DNA of 64,000 nt from Nitrospira sp. (GCA_024998595.1 JACOEK010000005.1:224333-288332), one strand, 5' to 3'; positions 9,302 to 17,398 are shown, counted from the first letter of the stretch. Notes: generated by a model not told the origin, from the sequence alone. Translations and numbers: made by a program.

Positions 9302-9428
9302 GCAGGCTATTCAGAACGGCCGTCCAGCAAGGCCGCAGGAAGTACGACGACTGAAGCGTACCCTTTGGGCAGGTTGTAGGGAGACGTGCGACGAGAACGC
9401 CGCTGGCAGACCTCTTTCAACATTCTGC
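9302..9428 (-). repeat. Palindromic-ended repeat, copy A
   Basis: About 127 bp. Read on the minus strand it starts TAGCAGAATGTTGAAAGAGG and ends TTCTGAATAGCCTGC, so the ends are imperfect inverted repeats. Internal blocks GCCAGCGGCGTTCTCG and TGCGGCCTTGCTGGACGGCC are shared with copies at 26179-26302 and 45128-45252. It touches the TAG stop of the second permease and lies in the same orientation as that gene. Confidence 0.85.
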
Positions 9429-10243
9429 TAGCCTTTCACGGCTCCGGCGGACAACCCGCTCACAATCCATCGTTGGCATAACAGCACGACTCCAATCAAC
9501 GGCAGGGTGGCGACTACCGAGGCGGCAGCCAATTCCCCCCAGGGCATGGTGAACTCTCCCTGGAAGAGCGCGATGCCCACGGGCAACGTCTGTTGCTCCG
9601 GTTGAGTAAGAATCAAGAGGGCAAAGAAGAATTCGTTCCAGGCATAGATCAAGATCAAAATCGCGGCCGTAAAAATCCCTGGCGTGGCCAGCGGCAGCGT
9701 GATCCGGAACAAAGTCCCCCACGTCCCGCAGCCGTCCACTCTCGCCGCATCCTCCAGCTCAGGCGGAAGTTCCTTGAAGAAACTGGCCAGGATCCAGATC
9801 GCCAATGGCAATGTCAGTGCGACGTAGGGCAAGACGACGCCCCACCGGTGGTTCAGTCCACCCAATGAATCCAGCAGTCGCCAGATTGGTCCGGCGATAG
9901 CCATTTGCGGGAACATCGAGACGCAGAGCAGCACGGCCAGAATGCCTTGTTTACCGGGGATGGTGAGTCGGGCCAGCGCGTAGGCGGCCGGGATGGCGAA
10001 CAGCAGCGCGAGCAACGTCGTGGCGCCGGCGACCACGACGCTGTTCAACGCGTAGTCGAAGAGGTGATGGTCGAAGAGGGCCGTGCGGTAAAACCCCAGG
10101 CTGCCCGACGGCCACCAGGGAGGTGGTGCGGCTTCGATTTCAGTTTGCGACTTGAACGAGGTCAGGACAAACCAGAGGAACGGCAGCAGACTGAGTCCCA
10201 CCGTCGCGAGGATGCCGCCTGCGAGCAGGATACGCCGTGTCAT
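9428..10243 (-). CDS. CUT1 sugar ABC transporter permease (MalG/UgpE-like)
   Basis: A 271-residue inner-membrane permease with six helices. The conserved EAA loop is seen as ELEDAARVDGCGTWGTLFRITLPLATPGI at about residues 180-210 (quoted in part: EDAARVDGCGTW). The start at 10243 is set by the ATGA overlap with the upstream permease stop; a longer open frame upstream is in the wrong frame of that permease and is ignored. It pairs with the MalF-like permease. Its TAG stop coincides with the edge of repeat copy A. Confidence 0.92.
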   Translation of the reverse strand: MTRRILLAGGILATVGLSLLPFLWFVLTSFKSQTEIEAAPPPWWPSGSLGFYRTALFDHHLFDYALNSVVVAGATTLLALLFAIPAAYALARLTIPGKQGILAVLLCVSMFPQMAIAGPIWRLLDSLGGLNHRWGVVLPYVALTLPLAIWILASFFKELPPELEDAARVDGCGTWGTLFRITLPLATPGIFTAAILILIYAWNEFFFALLILTQPEQQTLPVGIALFQGEFTMPWGELAAASVVATLPLIGVVLLCQRWIVSGLSAGAVKG

Positions 10244-11151
10244 GGGCGTCTGCGCTCCAGGAGATTCGATCCCATGGCACGGAGGTACGTCAACGACAGC
10301 GCCAGGATCATGAGAAACACGGCCACGGATATGGCAGACCCGTACCCGATGCGGCCCTCGGTGAACAGGGTTTGGTAGCCGTAGAACTGTAGTGTCTGCG
10401 TGGCATCGCCAGGGCCGCCTTGCGTCATCACGAACACCAGATCGAACACCCGAAATGCATCCATGGTGCGAAATAATAATGCGAGTAACAGCGCCGGTTT
10501 CAGCAGCGGCAGCGTGATGTGCCAAAACCGTTGCCACATCCTGGCGCCATCGACGCGCGCAGCGTCGTAGAGATCGTGTGGAATGACCTGGAGGCCGGCC
10601 AGGATCAGGAGCGCGGCAAAAGAGGAGGTTTTCCACACGTCAGTGAGAACGACGACGGCAAAGGCGACGCCCGGATAGGCCAGCCAGGGGACATAGTCGG
10701 TGACACGGTCCCCGAACAACAGCAGATTGGCGAAGCCGTACTGGTCGTTGAAGATGTAGCGCCAGAGTTGCGAGGCGACCACCGTTGGAATGGCCCAGGG
10801 AATCAGGATGGCGGCGCGAACCAGGCCTCGCCCGCGAAAACGCTCGTGAATCACCAACGCAATGATCAGCCCGCAGGCCAACTCGAGCAGCGTCGAGAGC
10901 AGCACAAACGCGAGGGTGACGACTAAGGCTTGCCGCGCAACCGGGTCATGGAACAGCGCCACGTAATTGTCGAGGCCCACGAACGGACTTCCCAGTTGTG
11001 GAATGCCCACGAAGATGTGATGCAAGCTGAGCCAGAGTGAATCCAGCACGGGATAGACGGCGAAGACCATCGTGACCAGGAGTGCCGGGGCCACCATCGA
11101 CCAGGCGGCCAGTCCCTCACGGTGTCGTAGAAGAGAATGTGCGCGGATCAT
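10240..11151 (-). CDS. CUT1 sugar ABC transporter permease (MalF/UgpA-like)
   Basis: A 303-residue inner-membrane permease. Six helices; EAA-type cytoplasmic loop visible as YDAARVDGARMWQRFW followed by ITLPLLKPALLLAL at about residues 205-235, which contacts the ATPase. Start overlaps the binding-protein stop by ATGA, and its own stop overlaps the next permease by ATGA, indicating translational coupling through all three genes. Together with the binding protein and ATPase it makes a complete CUT1 importer for an oligosaccharide, trehalose/maltose-type sugar or glycerol-phosphate compound; the substrate is not visible in sequence. Confidence 0.93.
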   Translation of the reverse strand: MIRAHSLLRHREGLAAWSMVAPALLVTMVFAVYPVLDSLWLSLHHIFVGIPQLGSPFVGLDNYVALFHDPVARQALVVTLAFVLLSTLLELACGLIIALVIHERFRGRGLVRAAILIPWAIPTVVASQLWRYIFNDQYGFANLLLFGDRVTDYVPWLAYPGVAFAVVVLTDVWKTSSFAALLILAGLQVIPHDLYDAARVDGARMWQRFWHITLPLLKPALLLALLFRTMDAFRVFDLVFVMTQGGPGDATQTLQFYGYQTLFTEGRIGYGSAISVAVFLMILALSLTYLRAMGSNLLERRRP

Positions 11152-12524
11152 CGCGCGGCCTTGGTCAGCGCCAGGAGTCGATCGATGTGCGCATCGGTGA
11201 TGGCCGCTTCTTGTGCGAGATCGAGCCCGTCAACGGCCAGGGCTCGGCTGAAGTATCGTTGCAAGAGATGTGAGATGGCGGGGTACACCGGCGAGCGCGG
11301 GCGAGGCGTGGCGGCGTGGAGGACCGCGCCCTGGTTTCGGAGCTGCGGCGAGCGGGCCAAGACTTCGGGATCAGAGAAGAGCGCTTCCCGGGAAGGTGCG
11401 ATACCGGCTTCGCGCGAAAACTTCTTTTGCACGGCCTGGCTGGAGAGAAATTCGATGAGGGCCCAGGCCTCGTCCGGATGTTGGGAATAGGCGCTGATGC
11501 CGTACAGCCAGCCGCCGAGCGCCGCCGCAGCCCGTCCGGGAGAAAATCCCGGTAGGGGCGCCACACCTACCTGTCCGGCAATGGTCGAACGCGTCTGGTT
11601 ATTGGCCAATTCCCAGGCATAGGGCCAATTCCGGTGAAAGATCGCGTGCCCTTGCAGAAATAGGGACAGGGCTTCCGGCTCTTGATAGGTGAGGGCGGCG
11701 CGTGAGGTGAGCCGGCCGATCACTTCGTCACGAACGAATTGCACGGCTGCCAACGCGTCAGGCGACGACAACGCCGAACCGGTACCGTCCGGCCGCATCA
11801 GGCTTCCGCCATGCCCTTCGACAAATTCCAACATGTTACAGACCAGGCCCTCATATTGCTTGAATTGCGCGGAGTAGCCTTGCAGCAGGGGGTTGGTCTG
11901 TCGTTCGCCGGCAAGGACGGTCTCCGCCTGACGGACGAGTTCCGGCCACGTCGCCGGTGCGATAAATCCGTATTTCGCGAGTAGGTCTTGGCGATAGTAG
12001 AGGAGCCCGGCATCGATCCGGCTCGGGACGCCATAGACATGGGTGTCGTATTGGCCGACCTCGATGGCGGCAGGAAGAAACTCCTGTCGCATGGCCGGTG
12101 AAAAGATGTCGTCGAGGGGGCGGGCCCAGCCGGCAGCCGCAAACTCCGGGACCCAGATGACGTCGATAAAAAAGACGTCGACCGTGGCATCACGATTCTT
12201 CAACTTCTGCGTCAAGAGATCGTGATACGCGGTCGAACTGTGAGGGGCCAGTTCGCGTACCACCGAGATGTGGGGATGTGTGCGGGTGAAGTCCGCGAGC
12301 ACCTCCTCCCATACGCGTGCATGGTCAGGTTTCCAGGACACAAACCGAAGCGTGACGTGTGGCTTCGAAGATGCGGGGGCAGCCCCGGGCGGTGACTCCG
12401 CGCAAGCGATGCCGGTGCTGCACGGGAGCAGGATGAGAATGAGCAAGCCGATCCAGCGAAATACCGTTCCGGCATACGATTGTGGCGGGCGCTGGATGCG
12501 CTGAGTTGGGGATATCCATCGCAT
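11148..12524 (-). CDS. ABC transporter extracellular solute-binding protein (family 1)
   Basis: A 458-residue periplasmic sugar-binding protein; signal/anchor FRWIGLLILILLPCSTGIAC near residues 22-42 could even be a lipobox. The mature part has the family-1 pattern VTLRFVSWKPDHARVWEEV, then DVFFIDVIWVPEFAAAGW and GVPSRIDAGLLYYRQDLLAKYGF, closest by eye to trehalose/maltose-binding proteins. Start is ATG at 12524 or the adjacent GTG at 12527. No Shine-Dalgarno of note; a -10 box ends 8-11 nt upstream, so the mRNA may be leaderless. First gene of the importer operon. Confidence 0.88.
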   Translation of the reverse strand: MRWISPTQRIQRPPQSYAGTVFRWIGLLILILLPCSTGIACAESPPGAAPASSKPHVTLRFVSWKPDHARVWEEVLADFTRTHPHISVVRELAPHSSTAYHDLLTQKLKNRDATVDVFFIDVIWVPEFAAAGWARPLDDIFSPAMRQEFLPAAIEVGQYDTHVYGVPSRIDAGLLYYRQDLLAKYGFIAPATWPELVRQAETVLAGERQTNPLLQGYSAQFKQYEGLVCNMLEFVEGHGGSLMRPDGTGSALSSPDALAAVQFVRDEVIGRLTSRAALTYQEPEALSLFLQGHAIFHRNWPYAWELANNQTRSTIAGQVGVAPLPGFSPGRAAAALGGWLYGISAYSQHPDEAWALIEFLSSQAVQKKFSREAGIAPSREALFSDPEVLARSPQLRNQGAVLHAATPRPRSPVYPAISHLLQRYFSRALAVDGLDLAQEAAITDAHIDRLLALTKAAR

Positions 12525-12535
12525 CACTCTCTCAG

Positions 12536-12564
12536 GTTATACACAGTCCCGTGGAGTGATGCAA
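12536..12564 (-). promoter_or_regulatory. Sigma-70-type promoter for the ABC importer
   Basis: Minus strand TTGCAT (12559-12564), 17-bp spacer, TATAAC (12536-12541). The -10 ends 8 nt before GTG (12527) and 11 nt before ATG (12524), which would give an almost leaderless transcript. Confidence 0.5.
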
Positions 12565-12720
12565 AACAACCAGGGTGCAGAGGGGGGCAGTTGTCGACTG
12601 CAGGGCATCGCACAATTTGGCGCTCCTGAGAAGTATTTCACCTACACCCGGCACGGGATGTGTTTTAGGGAATAAAAGAAAAAGTGTTGCGAACACGAGG
12701 GCTTGCGGAGATATTCATTC

Positions 12721-12736
12721 TGGCATGACCGCTGCT
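12721..12736 (+). promoter_or_regulatory. Candidate sigma-54 promoter
   Basis: TGGCATGACCGCTGCT matches the -24/-12 consensus TGGCACG-N4-TTGCT at 14 of the defined and free positions with two mismatches. The key GG (12722-12723) and GC (12734-12735) are 12 bp apart as required. Predicted start is near 12746, about 90 nt before the ATG of the BACON/Fn3 gene. An NtrC-type activator is encoded at 26308-27684, but no link is shown. Confidence 0.42.
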
Positions 12737-12834
12737 AACTCATACTAAAAGACCGGTGGTCTCGACAAAGCTAGGCGATCTCAATTCGATAAATCTCGCT
12801 GACCGTTGCGGGGTGCTGGTGTGACGGAGGGCTT

Positions 12835-13509
12835 ATGAATAGTCTGCAAACCCCTGTGGTCTCACCCATGCGTGGGTGGCCGTTTCGGATGGCCATCTGT
12901 GGGCTTCTGGCGTGGACGTTCGCCCTGGTACTCATCCCGGATGCCTGGGCTGTTCAAGCCACGCCGGTCAGTCTCAGCTTCACCGCCGTACAGGGCGGGC
13001 CCAACCCGACTCGCCAGGTGGTTACCATCTCTAAGAGCACATCCCGCCAAGTGGGCTGGAAGGCAGCTGACAATGCGGCTTGGTTGAGTGCCGCGCCCTC
13101 TTCGGGAACAATGACCACCTCGGGGCAGATCGCAGTGACGGTGAATGCCAGTGGGTTGGCTGCCGGCACCTATAGCGGCTCGTTGAAAGTGACACTGAGT
13201 AAGGGGGGAAGTCTTTCCATCCCTGTCACCCTGATGGTCGCCTCTGCGCCCCCTACAAAATCTGTGACCACCACGACAACGGCCACCCTCTCCTGGATGC
13301 CCAATACTGACAGTGACCTGGCAGGGTATAAGGTATACATGGGCACATCGTCCGGCCTCTACGGCACACCGGTAGATGTCGGGAATGTCACGACGTATAC
13401 GGCCGGGAATTTGACGGTTGGAACTACGTATTACTTTACTGTGACCGCCTATGACCAGAGCAAGAACGAAAGTCTCCATTCAAGTGAAGTGAGCAAAAGT
13501 ATTTATTGA
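12835..13509 (+). CDS. Exported BACON-like plus fibronectin type III protein
   Basis: A 224-residue exported protein. Residues 1-40 are a signal sequence with a long N-region (cleavage around WAVQA). Residues 42-138 look like a BACON/Ig-like domain: LSFTAVQGGPNPTRQVVTI, then AWLSAAPSSGTMTTSGQIAV and GLAAGTYSGSLKVTLS. Residues 145-224 are a fibronectin type III domain: ATLSWMPNTDSDLAGYKVYM and the closing TTYYFTVTAYDQSKNESLHS. Such proteins sit at the cell surface and bind carbohydrate or protein; no enzyme motif is present. GGAGG at 12826-12830 precedes the ATG. It stands alone, with a convergent VOC gene behind it. Confidence 0.82.
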   Translation: MNSLQTPVVSPMRGWPFRMAICGLLAWTFALVLIPDAWAVQATPVSLSFTAVQGGPNPTRQVVTISKSTSRQVGWKAADNAAWLSAAPSSGTMTTSGQIAVTVNASGLAAGTYSGSLKVTLSKGGSLSIPVTLMVASAPPTKSVTTTTTATLSWMPNTDSDLAGYKVYMGTSSGLYGTPVDVGNVTTYTAGNLTVGTTYYFTVTAYDQSKNESLHSSEVSKSIY

Positions 13510-13558
13510 TGTCGTCACTCCACCCGGATAGGCCTGCCCTCACCGGCCTCGGCCGCTC

Positions 13559-13945
13559 CTACTTCTTGCTCTGCACGGCCAGTTCCCATCGGTAGCCATC
13601 GGGGTCTGAAAACCAGATCCCCAGACTCTTGGAACCTTCGGCCACAGGCCCGATTTCATCCCCCGGATCCTCCACCTGTACCTTCAGCTTTTTGAGATGA
13701 GCCAGGGCTTTTTTAAGTGCAGCCATGTTCGGCAGATGGAATGCCACATGGCCGATGGTTTTCGGCGACGGCTTTCCTTTGGAGAAGACGATCAGCACAT
13801 TGGCATTGCCGATTCCCACGCCGCCTTCATACTCAAACTGTTTGCTGAGTCCGAGTACCCGCATGAACCATCGGGCACTCGCGCGCGGATCGCGAACCGC
13901 AAGCCCGAAATGCCACACTGCGCCGAGCGTGAATGGAACTTTCAT
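13559..13945 (-). CDS. VOC-superfamily (glyoxalase/dioxygenase fold) protein
   Basis: A 128-residue protein with the paired beta-alpha-beta-beta-beta units of the VOC superfamily: WHFGLAVRDPRASARWFMRVLGL at the start, IGHVAFHLPNMAALKKAL in the middle and SLGIWFSDPDGYRWELAV at the end. Candidate metal ligands are His12, His about 69 and Glu about 122. Members include glyoxalase I, fosfomycin resistance enzymes and ring-cleavage dioxygenases; the substrate cannot be told. GGAGG lies 7 nt before the ATG. Convergent with the BACON/Fn3 gene (49 bp apart). Confidence 0.85.
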   Translation of the reverse strand: MKVPFTLGAVWHFGLAVRDPRASARWFMRVLGLSKQFEYEGGVGIGNANVLIVFSKGKPSPKTIGHVAFHLPNMAALKKALAHLKKLKVQVEDPGDEIGPVAEGSKSLGIWFSDPDGYRWELAVQSKK

Positions 13946-14001
13946 ATTCGAACCTCCTCATGATGAAATGAGGCCCATCCTACCATGGCGGCGGGATGGC
14001 C

Positions 14002-14547
14002 TCACGCCGCAGAATTCGCCGCGCACTCACTCGCCTGTTTTTCGTGATTCAGTAACCAACGTTTACGATCCAGCCCGCCGCCGTATCCTGTGAGGGACCC
14101 GTCGGCGCCGATCACGCGGTGACAAGGAACGACAATGCTGACGGGATTCGCGCCATTGGCGAGGCCCACCGCCCGCACGGCTGTCGGCTGCCCGATGCGT
14201 CTCGCCAGGTCGGCATAACTCGTCGTCCGTCCTGCGGGGATCTCGCGCAAGGCATTCCACACGCGTGTCTGAAACGCGGTGCCCGCTGTTGCCGTCAGCA
14301 GAGAGTCGATGGCGTGGAGATTCCCCTCGAAATAGGACGCAAGGGCTGAGGCAGGCCGCGATGATTGCATGGCCGGTGTCAGCATCACACCGTCTACTCC
14401 GTAGTGGCGCGTCAACAGGCGCCGCATGCGATCCTCGTAGTCCACCCAATCAATCGCGCGCAAATGCCCGCTTTCGTCTGAAATGACCACCAATGTTCCG
14501 ATCGGCGTTGTCAGGCTCTCTGTGAAAAAGTGAAGTGGGTGAGACAT
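14002..14547 (-). CDS. ogt: Methylated-DNA-protein cysteine methyltransferase
   Basis: Suicidal repair of O6-methylguanine and O4-methylthymine by transfer to an active Cys. The 181 residues show an N-terminal ribonuclease-like domain and the C-terminal domain with FQTRVWNALREIPAGRTTSYADLARRIG (DNA-binding helix-turn-helix and Arg finger region; parts quoted) and the active site VPCHRVIGADGSLTGYGGG at about residues 141-160. GGAG precedes the ATG. The Ada-AlkA fusion gene ends 28 bp upstream on the same strand, making an alkylation-damage repair pair. Confidence 0.95.
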   Translation of the reverse strand: MSHPLHFFTESLTTPIGTLVVISDESGHLRAIDWVDYEDRMRRLLTRHYGVDGVMLTPAMQSSRPASALASYFEGNLHAIDSLLTATAGTAFQTRVWNALREIPAGRTTSYADLARRIGQPTAVRAVGLANGANPVSIVVPCHRVIGADGSLTGYGGGLDRKRWLLNHEKQASECAANSAA

Positions 14548-14575
14548 GATGAATCTCCGTGCTGGTGTGACGGGG

Positions 14576-16054
14576 TTACTGGCCGATTGTCCAGAGATAC
14601 TGTGCCGCGTAAGCCCGCCAGGGGCGCCAGGCCTCCGCGCGCTGCAACAGGTAGGATGCCTTAATGCTCCCTTCTCCTGTCAGATGCGTGGCGCTACGTA
14701 GCAGGCCGAGGTCGGTAACCGGGAAGGCGTCCGGTTCGCGGAAGGCGCGCAGCGCAATGTAGTGCGCGGTCCATGTTCCGATTCCGGGAATTGTCCGGAG
14801 TTGCGCAAGACGCTCGTCGATCGATCCACCCGACAGGAATAACTCCGGATGCGTTGTTGCCGCCTGTGCCAGAGCGGTGATCGTCGCCCGTCGAGCGGAA
14901 GGCATCCCCAGCCGGCTCAAGTCGGCGACGGCCAGACAGCGGGCCGTCGGAAAAGTTCGGGTGACGCGCCTGTCCTCAGAATTCAGCAAGGGCTCTCCCC
15001 ACAGGTCGACCAGTGCTCCGCCCAGCCTGCGCGCGGCTGCGACCGTGATCTGCTGTCCCAATACAGCCCGCACCGCCAGTTCAAAACCATCCCAACAGCC
15101 TGGAGCACGTAGTCCCGGCCGCGCGGCGATCAAAGGGGCGAGGCCCTCATCCTTCGAGAGATGGGAGGCGATGGCATCGACGTCGGCTCCTACGTCGAAC
15201 TGATGCCGGATACGAGAGACCATGGCCTGGAGCGCGCGGACCGATGGAAAACAGATTGTGGCGAGAAGACTCTGTCTATCGGGTCTGTGCTCGATGGTCA
15301 CGCGCCCTGTCAGTCCCTCATGAATGACGCTGCGCCGGTACAGGCCATCTTCGACAACCTCCAGGCCATCGATGGCGCGGGCGCGTAAGTAGTGCAGCAT
15401 GCTGTCCCAGTCATAGGGTGGTCGATAGGGGATCTGCAGCACCACCGGCGCAGGGGTGGCAAGATCTGAGGTCGCGGCTGTGGTGGAGCGGCGCAATTCT
15501 CCGGGCGATCGGTGATAGAGGGAGCGAAAGGCATGATTGAAACGGCGGACACTGCCGAATCCCCCTGCAATGGCCACGTCGGTCATCGAAAGATTCGTAT
15601 CGTGGAGTAACTGCTTCGCGAACAGCAGGCGTCTGGACTGGGCCACGACCACCGGCGCCACGCCGAGATGTTGGTCGAAAAGCCGGCGTAACTGCCGCGC
15701 TCCCATCCCGACGCGTGTCGCGAGTGCGTCTACGGTACCGTCCTCACGATCGAGAAAGCCATCGGCGATCAGGGCCAACGCACGAGAGACGGTGTTCGAC
15801 GTGCCGCGCCAGCCGGGTAGTTCGGGAGCAATTTCGGGGCGGCACCGTAAACACGCTCGGAAACCAGCCGCTTGAGCGGCCGCGCTACCGGAGAAGAAAC
15901 GGCAATTTTCCCGTTTCGGTGTCCGGGCGGGACAGATCGGGCGGCAATAGATACCTGTCGAGATGACGCCGACGAAGAGGCGGCCATCAAACCGTGGATC
16001 GCGGGCCTGCAGGGCGCGGTAGCTGATATCGGGATCAAGCGGTTCCATGCCCAT
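14576..16054 (-). CDS. Ada zinc domain - AraC HTH - AlkA DNA glycosylase fusion
   Basis: A 492-residue fusion. Residues 1-85 form the Ada methyl-phosphotriester domain with the four Cys (STGIYCRPICPARTP and GFRACLRCRPE). Residues about 95-190 are an AraC-type helix-turn-helix (GMGARQLRRLFDQHLGV, MTDVAIAGGFGSVRRFNHAF). The rest is an AlkA N-terminal domain plus helix-hairpin-helix glycosylase with IPGIGTWTAHYIALRAF and the catalytic Asp in AFPVTDLGLL. It would excise alkylated bases and could act as a methylation-activated regulator of itself and ogt. The start is taken at 16054; 16048 is equally possible. A much longer upstream open frame lacks family support. Confidence 0.9.
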   Translation of the reverse strand: MGMEPLDPDISYRALQARDPRFDGRLFVGVISTGIYCRPICPARTPKRENCRFFSGSAAAQAAGFRACLRCRPEIAPELPGWRGTSNTVSRALALIADGFLDREDGTVDALATRVGMGARQLRRLFDQHLGVAPVVVAQSRRLLFAKQLLHDTNLSMTDVAIAGGFGSVRRFNHAFRSLYHRSPGELRRSTTAATSDLATPAPVVLQIPYRPPYDWDSMLHYLRARAIDGLEVVEDGLYRRSVIHEGLTGRVTIEHRPDRQSLLATICFPSVRALQAMVSRIRHQFDVGADVDAIASHLSKDEGLAPLIAARPGLRAPGCWDGFELAVRAVLGQQITVAAARRLGGALVDLWGEPLLNSEDRRVTRTFPTARCLAVADLSRLGMPSARRATITALAQAATTHPELFLSGGSIDERLAQLRTIPGIGTWTAHYIALRAFREPDAFPVTDLGLLRSATHLTGEGSIKASYLLQRAEAWRPWRAYAAQYLWTIGQ

Positions 16055-16158
16055 ACTCTGCCACATCGGCCTGAGAAATTCCGGCCGTTTTCGGACGTGA
16101 CCGTGTAAGGCTGCGGACGTCATCCAAAGACCAGGGAACGAGTGCTGTGTCGAATTCG

Positions 16159-17109
16159 TCAGGCGCGAGGCTGTGCGGCGGTTTTGGCCTTTGCCATCAT
16201 CTTGCAATAAGAGCAGGTGCCGGCAGTGGTTGGTTGGCCGCAGATCGTGCAGGGGGTGAGCGTGCGTTGATCCTTCTCGGCCATGGACTCGGTGGCGGGG
16301 GCTGGTGTGGTTTGTTTGTCCAGAAACCCCCAATAGAAACGCTGCTTGGTGCCGGGGGATTCCGTTTCCAGCCGGTTGAGCACTTCCTTGTAGAGAATCA
16401 TTTTCGAGCCCTTGGCCATCGGACATTCTTCGACGATGTAGTCGATGCGATTGACCACGGCATAGGCTGCGATTTCACGTTCGGACAGCCGGCAGAGGGG
16501 CTTGACCTTCTTGGCGAATCCTTCAACCGACGCCGGGAGGGTAGGACTTTGCTTGTCCAGATATTCGTCCTGCCAGTGCAACACATTGCCCAATAGACGC
16601 GCTGCTTCGTCGTCGAGATTGTGACCCGTGGCCATGACGTCATACTCCTGCTCCACTGCCGCGCGGTTGAACTGATAGCGCTTGATGGTCCCGCAGGTTG
16701 AGCAAGTGGGGCGGTGCAGGATCGTGGCCAGTTCGCGGATGCCGGCTCCGGCTTCCTGCTCGACGACGTGTACCAGCAATTTCGCGCCATGGGAAGCGGC
16801 CACCGTCTCGGCATAGTGCCGCACTTTCCGGTGTGACTCTTCCGAATAGGCGCCGATGCCGAGATTCACATACAGCGCGTCGGCGCGATACCCGAGCGCG
16901 AGCAGGATATGCCACAGGGCCAGACTGTCTTTGCCGCCGGAGACCGCGACGAGAATCCGGTCTTCGGGCGTGAACATCTTGAAGGCCTTAATGGCGCGCG
17001 CGACCTGTTCGTGGACAAAGGTGGTGAAGCAGGCCTTACAGAACGCGGCATTGTGCCGCGGCAATCCGATGACCGCGCGTGTACTGGTCGGGCACTTTGT
17101 ACAGTTCAT
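16159..17109 (-). CDS. tRNA 2-thiolation ATPase, TtuA/NcsA family
   Basis: A 316-residue adenylating tRNA thiolase of the TtcA/TtuA/Ctu1 family. N-terminal zinc finger CTKC...CKAC (residues 3-27), PP-loop VAVSGGKDSLALWH at about 54, catalytic CxxC in RPTCSTCGTIKRYQF at about 135, helix GHNLDDEAARLLGNVL, and a second zinc finger CTICG...CSYC at the C-terminus. The two zinc fingers point to TtuA/NcsA rather than TtcA. In that family a Fe-S cluster and a ubiquitin-like sulfur carrier are needed; such a carrier is encoded just upstream (17196-17393). The modified position (U54 or U34) cannot be deduced. Confidence 0.88.
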   Translation of the reverse strand: MNCTKCPTSTRAVIGLPRHNAAFCKACFTTFVHEQVARAIKAFKMFTPEDRILVAVSGGKDSLALWHILLALGYRADALYVNLGIGAYSEESHRKVRHYAETVAASHGAKLLVHVVEQEAGAGIRELATILHRPTCSTCGTIKRYQFNRAAVEQEYDVMATGHNLDDEAARLLGNVLHWQDEYLDKQSPTLPASVEGFAKKVKPLCRLSEREIAAYAVVNRIDYIVEECPMAKGSKMILYKEVLNRLETESPGTKQRFYWGFLDKQTTPAPATESMAEKDQRTLTPCTICGQPTTAGTCSYCKMMAKAKTAAQPRA

Positions 17110-17195
17110 GGTTTCATCAGGCTGTGCGCTCAGCGACAGCAGTGATCGCGTTACTTCGATCCCTCGGCTGAGAGCTGATTGCTGACCGCCGAGGG

Positions 17196-17393
17196 CTATG
17201 CTCCGCCCGAAATGACCGGCCGGATTTCAATCTGGTCGGCGTCGGCGAGCATTTCATCTTCCGTGACGAGTTCATCGCCCCGGATGACCAGATGCGCTTC
17301 CATGACCAGGTTGAGCTCACGCAGCAGTTCCTTGGTGCGCTTGGGGCCCTTGATTTCGACTTGTCTGTGCGGGTGACTCAATTGTACGAGCAT
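17196..17393 (-). CDS. MoaD/ThiS-like sulfur carrier (TtuB-type) with C-terminal GGA
   Basis: A 65-residue ubiquitin-fold protein: strands MLVQLSHPHRQVEIKGPK, helix TKELLRELNL, then EAHLVIRGDELVTEDEMLADADQIEIRPVISGGA. The tail resembles ThiS/MoaD/TtuB, which end in Gly-Gly for thiocarboxylate formation, but here one Ala follows the GG before the TAG stop. Removal of one residue would be needed for activity. It lies 86 bp upstream of the TtuA-like gene on the same strand and would be its sulfur donor. No Shine-Dalgarno; a -10 box ends 5 nt before the ATG. Confidence 0.78.
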   Translation of the reverse strand: MLVQLSHPHRQVEIKGPKRTKELLRELNLVMEAHLVIRGDELVTEDEMLADADQIEIRPVISGGA

Positions 17394-17398
17394 GCGCG

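Larger units (their letters stand above)
12528..12834. other. Divergent 307-bp intergenic region with leader
   Basis: Separates the minus-strand importer from the plus-strand BACON/Fn3 gene. It holds the importer promoter, two competing plus-strand promoters (sigma-54-like at 12721-12736; a weak sigma-70 pair TTGCGA at 12687 and GATATT at 12710 with 17-bp spacing), and a potentially structured leader with hairpin GACC-GGT-GGTC at 12751-12761. No reading frame was supported. Confidence 0.5.
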
